From: Streptomyces changanensis | Lineage (GTDB): Bacteria > Actinomycetota > Actinomycetes > Streptomycetales > Streptomycetaceae | Length of the DNA stretch: 64,000 bases | Assembly (NCBI RefSeq): GCF_024600715.1 | Contig: NZ_CP102332.1 | Span: 2,666,001 to 2,730,000 of the forward strand | Reading direction: 5' to 3' | Shown here: positions 46,334-54,343 of the stretch, piece by piece | How the letters are laid out: each line of letters opens with the position of its first letter | Position numbering within the stretch: the first letter of the stretch is position 1 | The notes under the pieces: model-generated | Databases searched by the model: none | What the model saw: only the letters and a program-made list of their open reading frames with translations | What the model was told of the DNA's origin: nothing | Program-made: the position numbers and the translations under genes

Positions 46334-47005
46334 ATGCGGCGGGGATGGGTCGCGGTACTGCTGTTGCTGGGGCTCAGTGGGTGCGCCATCAGCCCGACAG
46401 CGAACGAACCCAAGCCTGATGACCGCGCACGATGTGAGGGGGTCCTCGGCACATCGGCCATCACGTGGCTGCAACGACGCAGGGCCCAAGAGGAACTCCG
46501 ATTCGGAGCGGACCTCGGTGTCGACGCGGCACGGGACCGAATTCTCGAAGAGCTCGGCGCCTGGAGACCTGACTCTTCCCCTACCGACTCATTCAGCGCG
46601 GACATGTGCTTCGTAGACGGTGACGGGCCGGGTGACTACATCCTCGATTACCGCACGTCACACGACCCGCTGGAGACCGTCGGGGCGCAGACCCCTCGGG
46701 GTACCCGCGCGAAGGTCAACGCCGATGTCGTCCTGACGTCTGACTGGATTCCCCCCGGCGCGGAGAGCGCCAGGCCGGGCGAGGGGATCTACCGGGTCTA
46801 CGTCGCCTGCCAAGCGCCGCAGGCGGTTCCTGAGCAGCGGACCGGCGTTTTCCTCAGGGGCGAGCTCACCGACACCCTCACCGGCGAAACCGACCCCCGC
46901 GTCCCCTACACCCACCTCCTCCACTCCGCCCGCGTCATGGTCAAGGCTCTCGGGTGTGCCAACGAGCCCGTCGTGCCCGCGCGACCGCCCGCTTCCGTGC
47001 GGTGA
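46334..47005 (+). CDS. Lipoprotein of unknown function
   Basis: A 223-residue exported lipoprotein: RRGWVAVLLLLGLSGC gives an ideal signal peptide with lipobox LSGC (Cys17). The mature domain has repeated aromatic/acidic strands (MCFVDGDGPGDYILDYRTSH, DVVLTSDWIPPG, GIYRVYVACQAP) and two or three further Cys. I do not recognise the family. The ATG at 46334 is chosen because GGGGG precedes it at good distance and the signal peptide starts cleanly; an ATG 21 bases earlier overlaps the previous gene. G+C is visibly lower in 46100-46700 than in neighbours, hinting that this end of the cluster was acquired. Ends in a strong terminator. Confidence 0.8.
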   Translation: MRRGWVAVLLLLGLSGCAISPTANEPKPDDRARCEGVLGTSAITWLQRRRAQEELRFGADLGVDAARDRILEELGAWRPDSSPTDSFSADMCFVDGDGPGDYILDYRTSHDPLETVGAQTPRGTRAKVNADVVLTSDWIPPGAESARPGEGIYRVYVACQAPQAVPEQRTGVFLRGELTDTLTGETDPRVPYTHLLHSARVMVKALGCANEPVVPARPPASVR

Positions 47006-47010
47006 GGCGG

Positions 47011-47052
47011 GGAAGGGCCCCGGCCGCGAGGTGCTGCGGCGGGGCCCTTTCC
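47011..47052. terminator. Bidirectional terminator
   Basis: GGAAGGGCCCC-G-GCCGC pairs with GCGGC-GGGGCCCTTTCC (one extra base) over an 8-base loop, between the lipoprotein gene and the converging deaminase gene. Confidence 0.8.
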
Positions 47053-47058
47053 ATGGGG

Positions 47059-49839
47059 TTACAGCAGGCCGTCCCACATCTGTTCCAGCAGGACCGACCA
47101 CCAGCTCTCCGGGGACGACAGGGCCGCCGGGTCCAGCATGGCGAGCTGGGCCTGGAAGTCCATCGTCCAGCGGCCCGCCTGCTCCGGGGTGAGGCCGAAG
47201 CGCAGGCGCCACATGCGGCCCAGGAGGGCCAGGCAGCGGGTGAACTCGGGCAGGCCCGTGTTGACGAACTGCGGCGCCACCGGCCGGCCGCCCGGGCCCG
47301 CCTCCACCGGGACGGCCACGATGTGCGCCGTGCCGTACTGGACGCAGAGCGCGCGGCCGAAGTCGGAGCCGAGCACCAGGTACGAGCCCGCGTCCGCCGC
47401 CGGCTGGACCTGCCGCTGGGCGGCCAGTTCGGCGAGGGTCGGGACGACCGGCTGGGCGGGCTGCGCCCAGAAGAACGGCCCGAAGTCCGCCGGGAGGCCC
47501 GCCCACACCAGGGTGCGCGCGACCAGTTCCGGTACGCCCTGGCGGGACACGGCCCGCTGGTCGAAGCGGAGGATGCCGTGCGGTCCGAAGGCGCCCGCCA
47601 GTTCCTGCGCGATGCCCTCGGGCGGGATCGGCGGGGCCGGCTGCACCGGCGGCAGCGGGGCGCGTACCGGGGCGGGGCGGGCGGGCCCGTCCGCGACCTG
47701 GTGCAGCTCGCCCTGGTGGGCGATCAGCTGCCGCATGCCCTGCTGGCGGCTCGCGTGGTCGTGCCCGTACGGGGCGATGGACGTGATCCGCGCCTGCGGC
47801 CACGTCTCCCGGATCATGCGGGCGCAGTAGCCGCCCGGCAGTTCACAGGAGGCCAGTTCGGTGTGGAGCTCCAGCACCTGGTGCGGCGGCACGTTCATGG
47901 CGCGCAGCTCGTGCAGGATCTGCCACTCGGGGTGGGGCGTGCCCGGTGCGGAGCGGCGGATGATCTGCGCCTCGGAGCCGTCGGGAGCGCGGTAGCGCAG
48001 GACGACCTGGTAGCCGGGGCCCACCGCGGGCAGGCCGGTCGGCTGGGGCTGCGGGTAGCCGTACGCGGGCGCGCCGGGGGGTGGTACCGGGCCGGGGGCG
48101 CCCGGCGGCGGTACGACTCCGGGCGCACCCGGTGCGCCGGGCGGGCCGGGGGGCGCCGGCGGGCCGCCGGGGCCGGGGTGCGCCAGCATCGTCGCGGCCT
48201 GGTGCACGCCACCGGGGGGCGTTCCGCCCGGGACGCCCGGGACGCCCGGGACGCCGGGGGCTCCGGGCGGGCCGGGGGGTGCGAGGGGGCCGCCGGGGCC
48301 CGGGTGGGCGAGCATCGTGGCCGCCTGGTGGGCGGAGCCGCCGCCCGGGGGCGGGGTCGACCCGGGCGGAGCCGGGGGTCCGGGAGGCCCGGGAGGTCCG
48401 GGGCGGCCGGGGCGTCCCGGCGGGCCGGGGGGCGGGGGTGTACCCGGGCCGCCGGGGGCGCCGGGACCGGGGTGCGCCAGCATCGTCGGCGCCTGGTCCA
48501 CCGTGCCCGCTCCGGGCGGCGGCGTGGCGCCCGACGGCTGGGGGCCGCCCGGACCGAGGGGGGACATCAGCTGTGTGGGCACGTACCCGCCGGCGGCGGG
48601 CGGCGGGGTCGCCGGGTTCGCCGCGGGCCGCGCGCCGGGGGTGCCCGGGGCGCCCGGCGGCGGGGTCGACGGACCGCCGCCGCGCGGACCGGCGCCGGGC
48701 GCGGGCGGCGTGACGGCCGCCTTGCCGGTCGTCGCGTCCGCGATGTCGGCGGCGCGGACCGCGTCCGTGCCGAGCGCGGGCGAGACGGCGGTGCGCGGCA
48801 GCTGGCTGCCGCCCTGCATCAGCGCGGTGGGCGCGTCCGCCGGTACGGACGGGGGCGGGGTGTCGTCGTCGTCCGCGCCGGACAGCGGCGGGGCGAAGAC
48901 CGTCGCCGGGAGCGGTACGGAGACGTCGTCGTCCGCGCCGCCGAGGGTGCTCGTGTCGTTCCAGGCGGACGGCGGCGGCGTGGCCATGCCGCCGCTGGGG
49001 GCGGGCGTGGGGGCGGGGGCGGGCGTGGAGGCGGGAGCGGAGCCCGCGCCTCCGGTCTGCGCGCCTGCGGTGTGCCCGTCTCCGGTCTCCGCGCCTGCGG
49101 GGCTCCCACCGGTCGCGGGGCGAGGGCCCGTACCCGCCGTTCCCGTACCCGCCGTTCCCGTACCGTCGCCCGCGTCGTCCGACGGGGCCGGACCGGGGGC
49201 GCCGAAAGGCGGCGGGGCGGGGGTGCCGAAGGGCGGCGGGGCGGGGGCGTCCGGGGATCCCGGGCCGGCCGGGCCGGTACCGGACGCCGGCGTCGGCGCC
49301 CCGCCCGGCGTCCCGGGCCCCGGCTCCGGACCGCCGCCCGTGGCCACAGCACCAGCCGTACCCGCGGCACCGGCCGTACCCGCGGCACCGGCCGGAGCCG
49401 CCGCGCCGCCCGTACCCGCCGCGCCGCCCGCGGTCGCGTCCTCGCGCCGTCCGTCCGGTACGCCCATGCGGTCCGCCGCGTCCTGGAGCCACTCCGGGGG
49501 CGTCAGCAGGAACGACGTCTGGTTCAGGTCGATGCGCTCCGGCGGCCGTGCCGCCTCCGCGTCCCGCGCCTCCTCGGCCCGCACCCCGTACTCCTCCTCG
49601 TACCGGCGGATCACCTCGCCCACCGGCAGCCCCGGCCACAGCGTGGCCTCGCCGCTGTCGCGGGCGACGACCAGACGCTGCCGGCCGCCGTCCGACGACG
49701 GGCCGTCGGCGCGGTCCTCGGCCCACGCGACGAAGCCCAGCTCGAACTCCCGCACCCGCACCTCGCGGTGCTGGTACGCCGGCACGTCGCCGTTGATCCA
49801 CTCCTCGGCGCGCTCCTGCGCCTGCGCGAACGTCACCAT
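47059..49839 (-). CDS. Imm35-like / nucleic-acid deaminase / SUKH-4 fusion protein
   Basis: A 926-residue protein with four parts. Residues 1-95 (REFELGFVAWAED, GEATLWPGLPVGEVIRRYEE) look like an Imm35/YrhB domain. Residues about 105-600 are a huge Pro/Gly/Ala linker with collagen-like GPPG runs and three copies of QA(P/A)TMLAHPGPG. About 605-710 is a deaminase-fold enzyme with H659-T-E661 as zinc ligand and proton shuttle and Cys665/Cys672 (CELPGGYC). About 735-910 ends in a SUKH-4-like domain (GSYLVLGSDFG, APQFVNTGLPEFTRCLALLG). Deaminases of this kind act on nucleic-acid bases in toxins; here toxin and immunity-type domains share one chain. No signal peptide. Gene starts 7 bases after the WHH-SUKH gene. 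Confidence 0.8.
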   Translation of the reverse strand: MVTFAQAQERAEEWINGDVPAYQHREVRVREFELGFVAWAEDRADGPSSDGGRQRLVVARDSGEATLWPGLPVGEVIRRYEEEYGVRAEEARDAEAARPPERIDLNQTSFLLTPPEWLQDAADRMGVPDGRREDATAGGAAGTGGAAAPAGAAGTAGAAGTAGAVATGGGPEPGPGTPGGAPTPASGTGPAGPGSPDAPAPPPFGTPAPPPFGAPGPAPSDDAGDGTGTAGTGTAGTGPRPATGGSPAGAETGDGHTAGAQTGGAGSAPASTPAPAPTPAPSGGMATPPPSAWNDTSTLGGADDDVSVPLPATVFAPPLSGADDDDTPPPSVPADAPTALMQGGSQLPRTAVSPALGTDAVRAADIADATTGKAAVTPPAPGAGPRGGGPSTPPPGAPGTPGARPAANPATPPPAAGGYVPTQLMSPLGPGGPQPSGATPPPGAGTVDQAPTMLAHPGPGAPGGPGTPPPPGPPGRPGRPGPPGPPGPPAPPGSTPPPGGGSAHQAATMLAHPGPGGPLAPPGPPGAPGVPGVPGVPGGTPPGGVHQAATMLAHPGPGGPPAPPGPPGAPGAPGVVPPPGAPGPVPPPGAPAYGYPQPQPTGLPAVGPGYQVVLRYRAPDGSEAQIIRRSAPGTPHPEWQILHELRAMNVPPHQVLELHTELASCELPGGYCARMIRETWPQARITSIAPYGHDHASRQQGMRQLIAHQGELHQVADGPARPAPVRAPLPPVQPAPPIPPEGIAQELAGAFGPHGILRFDQRAVSRQGVPELVARTLVWAGLPADFGPFFWAQPAQPVVPTLAELAAQRQVQPAADAGSYLVLGSDFGRALCVQYGTAHIVAVPVEAGPGGRPVAPQFVNTGLPEFTRCLALLGRMWRLRFGLTPEQAGRWTMDFQAQLAMLDPAALSSPESWWSVLLEQMWDGLL

Positions 49840-49846
49840 CGGACCG

Positions 49847-50830
49847 TCACTCCTCGCCCGTGACCGGGACGGCCCGCGCGAAGCCGCCGTCCACCATCAG
49901 GTTCGCCACCGTCTCCAGCTCGGGCGGGCTGCCCGCCAGCCGCTGCAGGAACTCGTCGAAGTCGGCCCCGCACGGCAGCAGAAGCCGCTCCATGCGGTCC
50001 TGGACCGTCGTGCCGTCGCCGTCACGCGCGTCGTCGTACGCGCAGAACCACACCGAGCCCGCCCCGGCGCCGCGCACCCGCACCGCCACCAGGCCGCCCT
50101 GGACGAAGGCGACGCCCAGGTAGTCCTTGGTGAGGTGGTCGCGCAGGCACTTGTTGACGTACACGAGGTCGTTGACCCCGGCCTCGTCGCGCACCGTGAA
50201 GAAGGGCTGGTCCACCAGCAACCCCAGCTCGGCGTCGAGGGCGACGCCGACGGGCGCGCAGCCGCCCGCCGCCTTGAGGAACGAGCGGTAGGCGCCCGGC
50301 AGCCGGTAGCCGAGGTCCTCCTCGACGCCCTGCAGCTGCGTCTCGGAGACGGAGACCGCGCTCCTCGGCAGCCCGAAGTGCGCGGGCCGGGTCTCCTGGA
50401 GGGGGCGCGTGCCGCGCTTGCCGTGGTCGACGGCCGCGGTGGCGAGCCCGCCGTGGTGCCGCAGCAGCGCCTTCACCTCGACGGGGACGAGCTCCATGCG
50501 GCGCGTGCCGGGGACGTGGTGCCAAGTCCAGCCGTGAGGCGTGCCGACCGCCGGGACGGTGTCCCACAGGGCGTGGCCGGCGGCCTTCAGGGCCGCGTTC
50601 GCCGAGACGTAGTCCGTCAGCCGGAGCTCGTCCACGCCGAAGCCCTCCGGCGGCTCCGCGATCTCCGCGGCGGCGCGGGCGTAGGGCGAGAAGTCCGGGT
50701 GGCCGTCGGCGTCCATCCGCACCCCTCTGGGGTGGCGGGCGGCCCGGACGGGGTCCGGGAAGTGCACGACCTGCCCGGCGTAGGCCGCGTTCGGCGGCGC
50801 GGCGCGGTGCCCGAGCCGACCTGTCGTCAT
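49847..50830 (-). CDS. WHH/HNH nuclease fused to SMI1/KNR4 (SUKH-1) domain
   Basis: A 327-residue fusion. The N-terminal half (about 10-150) is an HNH/Endo VII-fold nuclease of the WHH group: TDYVSANAALKAAG leads to GWTWHHVPGTRRMELVPVEV, with Trp103-His104-His105 and the later RHHGG. The C-terminal half (about 158-310) is a SUKH-1 domain (VSETQLQGVEEDLGYRLPGAYR, split around RLPGAYRSFLKAAGG, and PFFTVRDEAGVNDLVYVNK). Normally such nucleases are toxin tips and SUKH-1 proteins their separate antidotes; a single chain suggests a self-restrained enzyme. No secretion signal. ATG 50830 gives the cleanest N-terminus. First gene of an operon with the deaminase fusion downstream. Confidence 0.85.
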   Translation of the reverse strand: MTTGRLGHRAAPPNAAYAGQVVHFPDPVRAARHPRGVRMDADGHPDFSPYARAAAEIAEPPEGFGVDELRLTDYVSANAALKAAGHALWDTVPAVGTPHGWTWHHVPGTRRMELVPVEVKALLRHHGGLATAAVDHGKRGTRPLQETRPAHFGLPRSAVSVSETQLQGVEEDLGYRLPGAYRSFLKAAGGCAPVGVALDAELGLLVDQPFFTVRDEAGVNDLVYVNKCLRDHLTKDYLGVAFVQGGLVAVRVRGAGAGSVWFCAYDDARDGDGTTVQDRMERLLLPCGADFDEFLQRLAGSPPELETVANLMVDGGFARAVPVTGEE

Positions 50831-51059
50831 GGCGGTTGCCCCCTGGCTGCTGCTGGCTGGTTCCGCACAGCCTATGCGGTGGGGCCGGAGGGCGGCCGGT
50901 ACCTCCGTTCCGGTGACCATCCGTCACCCCCAGGTGACCCATCGGCGATCATGCGACACACCCGTGGCACGTTTCGGCGACCCCGTTTCCCATCTCCTCA
51001 CCCATTTGGCAGTCTGTCCCCGCAACTGGGGGGATTGCACAGAGGGGAAACGCACCACC
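50831..51059. promoter_or_regulatory. Divergent control region of the two toxin-immunity operons
   Basis: The 229 bases between the two divergent operons contain an inverted repeat GGTGAC-N5-GTCACC (50912-50928) and a third half-site GGTGAC at 50933-50938. This is a candidate operator that could coordinate both operons. Promoter boxes are not clear. Confidence 0.4.
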
Positions 51060-51599
51060 ATGCACGCAGCGCCATCAGGAACCACACCCGCCGCACCGGA
51101 CGCGGGCCACGGCGGCGGTGACCCGCGCCTGTCGTGGAGCAGCGCGGCCCCCGGCCCCGCGCCGGCGCTGCGCCACCGGCGCGACGGGATACTGCCGACC
51201 GTCGGCGCGGCCCTGTCCGTCCGCGGCGAGACCCTCACGTGCACCGCCGCCCGCGGCAACCAGCCGCCCGTCCTGCACCCCCTCGTGCAGGACTTCCTCG
51301 ACACGCTCACGAGCGGGCAGCGCGAGCGGTACACGGGTCGCTGCCCCGAGGCGATCCTGCTCTCCCGGCACCTGAGCGCCATGGAGAGCGGCCGCTCCAA
51401 ACGAGCCCGGCGCAAGCCGCTGACCACGGGCGAGGCGAAGCGGACCCTGCGGAACGCCAAGGTCACGGCGCGGCGCATCCGCGAGGACGGCGACCCGCTG
51501 CACGGCAGCTACGCCGCGCCCTGCCGCTCCTGTGCCGCCCTCCTCGCGCACTTCGGCGTACGCCCCGTCGACCCGACCGCGACCCACCAGAACGGCTGA
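51060..51599 (+). CDS. YwqJ-related putative deaminase
   Basis: A 179-residue protein of the YwqJ deaminase group. Its zinc site is visible as YTGRCPEAILLSRHL (Cys95-Pro-Glu97) and CRSCAALLAHFGV (Cys155-x-x-Cys158), the C-x-E plus C-x-x-C arrangement of deaminase-fold toxins. The first about 40 residues are a disordered Gly/Pro/Ala tail and there is no signal peptide. The next gene, 11 bases further, encodes a SUKH-3 protein, the usual antidote of such enzymes. ATG 51060 follows GAGGGG; longer frames upstream run into the intergenic region. Confidence 0.85.
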   Translation: MHAAPSGTTPAAPDAGHGGGDPRLSWSSAAPGPAPALRHRRDGILPTVGAALSVRGETLTCTAARGNQPPVLHPLVQDFLDTLTSGQRERYTGRCPEAILLSRHLSAMESGRSKRARRKPLTTGEAKRTLRNAKVTARRIREDGDPLHGSYAAPCRSCAALLAHFGVRPVDPTATHQNG

Positions 51600-51610
51600 C
51601 CGCACCCGAC

Positions 51611-52099
51611 ATGCCCGACATCGACACCACCCGCTTCTCCGTCGCCGTGGACGCCGCCCTGCGCGAGGCCGGCTGGCAGCCCGGCCGCTGGGACATCCAG
51701 CAGGCCGAGCACTGGGCGGACGCCCTGCGCGCGCACGTCTCGCCCGCCGGCCACCGGCACAGCGTGTTCCCCGCGGCCGTGGAGGCGTGGGCCGAGTTCG
51801 GCGGCCTGCGGATCACACCGCCGGGGCAGGGCCGGCAGATCGCGCCGACGCCGCTGCTCATGGACCCGCTCGCCGGGCTGCACCTGGCCCGCAGCCTGTC
51901 CGACCTGGGCCGGGCGCTGGAGACGGAGCTGGCGCCGCTGGGCGCGGAGACCGACGACCAGGCGGTGCTGGCCATCGACATCGACGGACGGGTGTACAGC
52001 CTTGACCACGCGGGCGACTGGTACCTGGGCCCGGACGTCGACCACGCCCTGTCCGCCCTGATCACCGGCGTGCACCCGGTCCGCCTCACCAACCCCTGA
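51611..52099 (+). CDS. SUKH-3 immunity-type protein
   Basis: A 162-residue protein with the SUKH-3 pattern: RFSVAVDAALREAGWQPGR at the start, AEHWADALRAHVSPAGHRHS, FPAAVEAWAEFGGLRITPPG, then LLMDPLAGLHLARSLSDLG and DGRVYSLDHAGDWYLGPD. SUKH proteins are immunity partners of bacterial toxins, especially nucleases and deaminases, so it most likely neutralises the YwqJ-like deaminase encoded directly upstream (11-base gap). Cytoplasmic, no membrane segment. The ATG at 51611 follows immediately on the deaminase stop region without a strong ribosome site, suggesting coupled translation. Confidence 0.9.
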   Translation: MPDIDTTRFSVAVDAALREAGWQPGRWDIQQAEHWADALRAHVSPAGHRHSVFPAAVEAWAEFGGLRITPPGQGRQIAPTPLLMDPLAGLHLARSLSDLGRALETELAPLGAETDDQAVLAIDIDGRVYSLDHAGDWYLGPDVDHALSALITGVHPVRLTNP

Positions 52100-52486
52100 C
52101 GGGTCGGCCCGCCGGCACCGCCCCCCGCCGCCGGGCCGTGGCGCCCGCACCCGTACCGCGTGCCGCGTGCCGTGCGCCGTGCGCCGAGTGCCGAGTGCCG
52201 CGCACCGCCCGGCGCAGCCCGCCGGCGGGCCATGGCGCCCGTGCCCGTACCGCCCACCGCCCGGCGCCCGGCGCCCGGCGCCCGAGAAACAGCGCCGTCC
52301 TTGCCGCCACCGGACCATGGCGCCGCGCACGTACCCGCCCAGCAGGCGGAGCCCCGGCGCCCCCACGTGACCGTCGGGCCGGTCCGCCGTACCGCCCGGC
52401 GCCCGAAGCCCCGTCGCGGACCCGTACCGCCCGGCGCCCGAAGTCCCGTCGCGGACCCGTTGCCGCGCGGGTGGTCGGCCGGGGGC
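52100..52486. other. Repeat-rich intergenic region
   Basis: About 390 bases between two converging genes. It contains short repeats such as GTGCCG(C/T) strings near 52158-52205, CGGCGCC tandem copies near 52262-52284 and a duplicated 35-bp unit annotated separately. Translations are Ala/Arg/Pro filler; no gene seen. Confidence 0.6.
52389..52458. repeat. Tandem duplication, 2 x 35 bp
   Basis: Two head-to-tail copies (52389-52423 and 52424-52458) starting GTACCGCCCGGCGCCCGAAG and differing at one base (C/T), about 30 bases past the end of the histidine kinase gene. Confidence 0.9.
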
Positions 52487-53815
52487 TCAGGTGGTGGCCG
52501 GCAGAACCGCCGAGACGCGGAAGCCGCCCGCGTCCGTCGGGCCGGAGACGAAGACGCCGCCCAGGGCGGTGACGCGCTCGCGCATCCCCACCAGGCCGTT
52601 GCCGCCGCTCGGCAGGTCGGCGTCGGCGGCGGCCGCGTCGCACGGCCCGTTCTCCACCTGCATGGCGACCTCGTCGCCGCGGTGCGCGAGCCGGACGACG
52701 ACCTTCGAGCCCGCCGCGTGCTTGTGGACGTTGGTCAGGGCCTCCTGCACCACGCGGTACGCGGTCTGCTCGACCTCCGGCGCGTACTCCCGCGCGTCCC
52801 CCGACACCAGCAGCTCGACCACCGTGCCCGCCGCGCGGGACTGCTCGACGAGTTCCTCGACGTCACGGAGACACGGCCCGTCCTCGCCGCCGGCCGCCTC
52901 GGCGGCCGACGCGGCGGTCGCGGCCGGTCCCACGGCCGCCGGGCGCGCCGCGCCGCGGCGCGCGGCCGGGGGCGGGGGCGGGGAGACGGGATCGGAGCGG
53001 AGCACGCCCAGCATCTCCCGCAGTTCGGTCAGGGCCTGGCGGCCCATCTCGCCGACGAGCGCCGCGTTCCTCACGGCCTTCTGCGGGTCCTTCAGGGCGA
53101 CCGCCTGGAGCGCCGCGGCGTGCACCACCATGAGGCTGACCCGGTGGGCGACCACGTCGTGCATCTCGCGGGCGATCCTCGTCCGCTCCTCGGTGCGCGC
53201 CAGCTGCGCCCGCTGCTCCGCCTGGTCGGCGAGGAGCGACAGCTCCTGCTCCAGGCTGTCGGCCCGCTCGCGCAGGCTCTCCATGAGCCGTCGGCGTGCC
53301 CCTATATAGAGACCGAACAGCACGGGCGGGGCGGTCAGGCCGACGGCCATGAACGCCGACACCAGCGGCACGTACCAGGAGCCCGTCTCGAAGTCCGCGG
53401 CGGCGACGTCCTGCCGCACGCGGACGAAGGTCACCAGGAAGGACGCGGCGAGCGACATCCCCGCGAGAGCGGCGGTGATCCGCCGGGGCACCTCGCAGGC
53501 GGCGAGCGAGTACAGGCCGACGAACCCCATGACGTAGCCCATTTCGGCCGGGGTGACGGCGATGGCGACGAGGACGACGACGATCGGCCACCGGCGCCGC
53601 AGGACCAGCACCGATCCGACGACCAGCCCGAACAGCACCCCCACCGGCAGCGGCAGGCCGGCGTCGCCGGCGAAGCCGGCGCCCTCGGCCGCGCACTCCA
53701 GGGCCGACAGGACCCCGAGTCCGATGTCCAGCGCGGCGCTGCGCCGCCTCCCCCACCACCAGGGACCGCGCGCGGGCGTGCCCGCCGTGTCCTGGTGTGC
53801 CCCCGTCGTGGTCAT
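52487..53815 (-). CDS. Sensor histidine kinase (NarL/DesK type), orphan
   Basis: A 442-residue membrane sensor kinase. About five or six hydrophobic segments (about 25-165, e.g. LPLPVGVLFGLVVGSVLVLR and PIVVVLVAIAVTPAEMGYVM) form the input part; a coiled coil (ERADSLEQELSLLADQAEQR) leads to the HisKA_3 box RTRIAREMHDVVAHRVSLMV with the phosphorylated His; the ATPase has QEALTNVHKHAAGS (N-box) and GGNGLVGMRERVTALGG (G-box). About 50 residues of Pro/Ala insert lie between dimerisation and ATPase parts. Its response regulator would normally be adjacent, but neither flank has one. ATG 53815 is accepted although GGAG is only 2 bases away. Confidence 0.9.
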   Translation of the reverse strand: MTTTGAHQDTAGTPARGPWWWGRRRSAALDIGLGVLSALECAAEGAGFAGDAGLPLPVGVLFGLVVGSVLVLRRRWPIVVVLVAIAVTPAEMGYVMGFVGLYSLAACEVPRRITAALAGMSLAASFLVTFVRVRQDVAAADFETGSWYVPLVSAFMAVGLTAPPVLFGLYIGARRRLMESLRERADSLEQELSLLADQAEQRAQLARTEERTRIAREMHDVVAHRVSLMVVHAAALQAVALKDPQKAVRNAALVGEMGRQALTELREMLGVLRSDPVSPPPPPAARRGAARPAAVGPAATAASAAEAAGGEDGPCLRDVEELVEQSRAAGTVVELLVSGDAREYAPEVEQTAYRVVQEALTNVHKHAAGSKVVVRLAHRGDEVAMQVENGPCDAAAADADLPSGGNGLVGMRERVTALGGVFVSGPTDAGGFRVSAVLPATT

Positions 53816-54155
53816 GTCTCCCAGCCTACGGGCGGCCTCCGGAGCCCCGCCCGGCACCGTCAAGGCCGCCGCCCACGCCCTCCCGGCACCACCGCCCCGC
53901 CCCTTCCCGGCACCACCACCCGCCACCACCGCGCCCCGCCACGCCCCCCACATCGCCCCCGACCGCGCCCCGCCACACCACCACCGCGCCCCCGATCACG
54001 CCTGCGCGCGCAGGCCCACCGGCGCCGTCACGCCCGGCGCCGGCGTCGCCTCCCCGCGCAGGCCACCGGCACCGTCGCACGCAGGGCGCCCCGTACGGCA
54101 TAGTGTTGCGTGCCGGTCCGGCGCACCGACTTCTCGTCCGGTACGGCCGGGTTGA
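53816..54155. other. C-rich intergenic region upstream of tRNA-Gln
   Basis: About 340 bases of C/A-rich, repeat-like sequence (CACCACC, CCGCCCC strings) without a credible gene. TAGTGT at about 54101-54106 could be the -10 of the tRNA-Gln promoter, roughly 50 bases before the tRNA; weak. Confidence 0.45.
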
Positions 54156-54228
54156 TCCCCCATGGTGTAATCAGGCAGCACTGCGGGTTTTGGTCCCGTA
54201 TGTTCAGGTTCGAATCCTGATGGGGGAG
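54156..54228 (+). tRNA. tRNA-Gln(UUG)
   Basis: A 73-base cloverleaf: acceptor TCCCCCA/TGGGGGA, D arm TGGTGTAATCAGGCAGC, anticodon stem GCGGG/CCCGT with loop TTTTGGT and anticodon TTG (54190-54192), T arm GTTCAGGTTCGAATCCTGAT, discriminator G. CCA is not encoded. It reads CAA (and perhaps CAG) glutamine codons. It stands directly upstream of glmU, in the same direction. Confidence 0.96.
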
Positions 54229-54343
54229 CCTGTCGCGGCGACATCAGCGGTCCTGGCCTCCGGGCCGGGACCCGCCCCCCTCTCGCTCGGGAAACCCCCC
54301 GGTATCCTGCGGGTGTCCACCACCCGAAGCCGAAGGGCCACTC

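Noticed and set aside
46621..46660. A TTA triplet in the lipoprotein gene (possible bldA dependence)
   Set aside because: It spans the codons GAT TAC (Asp-Tyr) and is not in frame.
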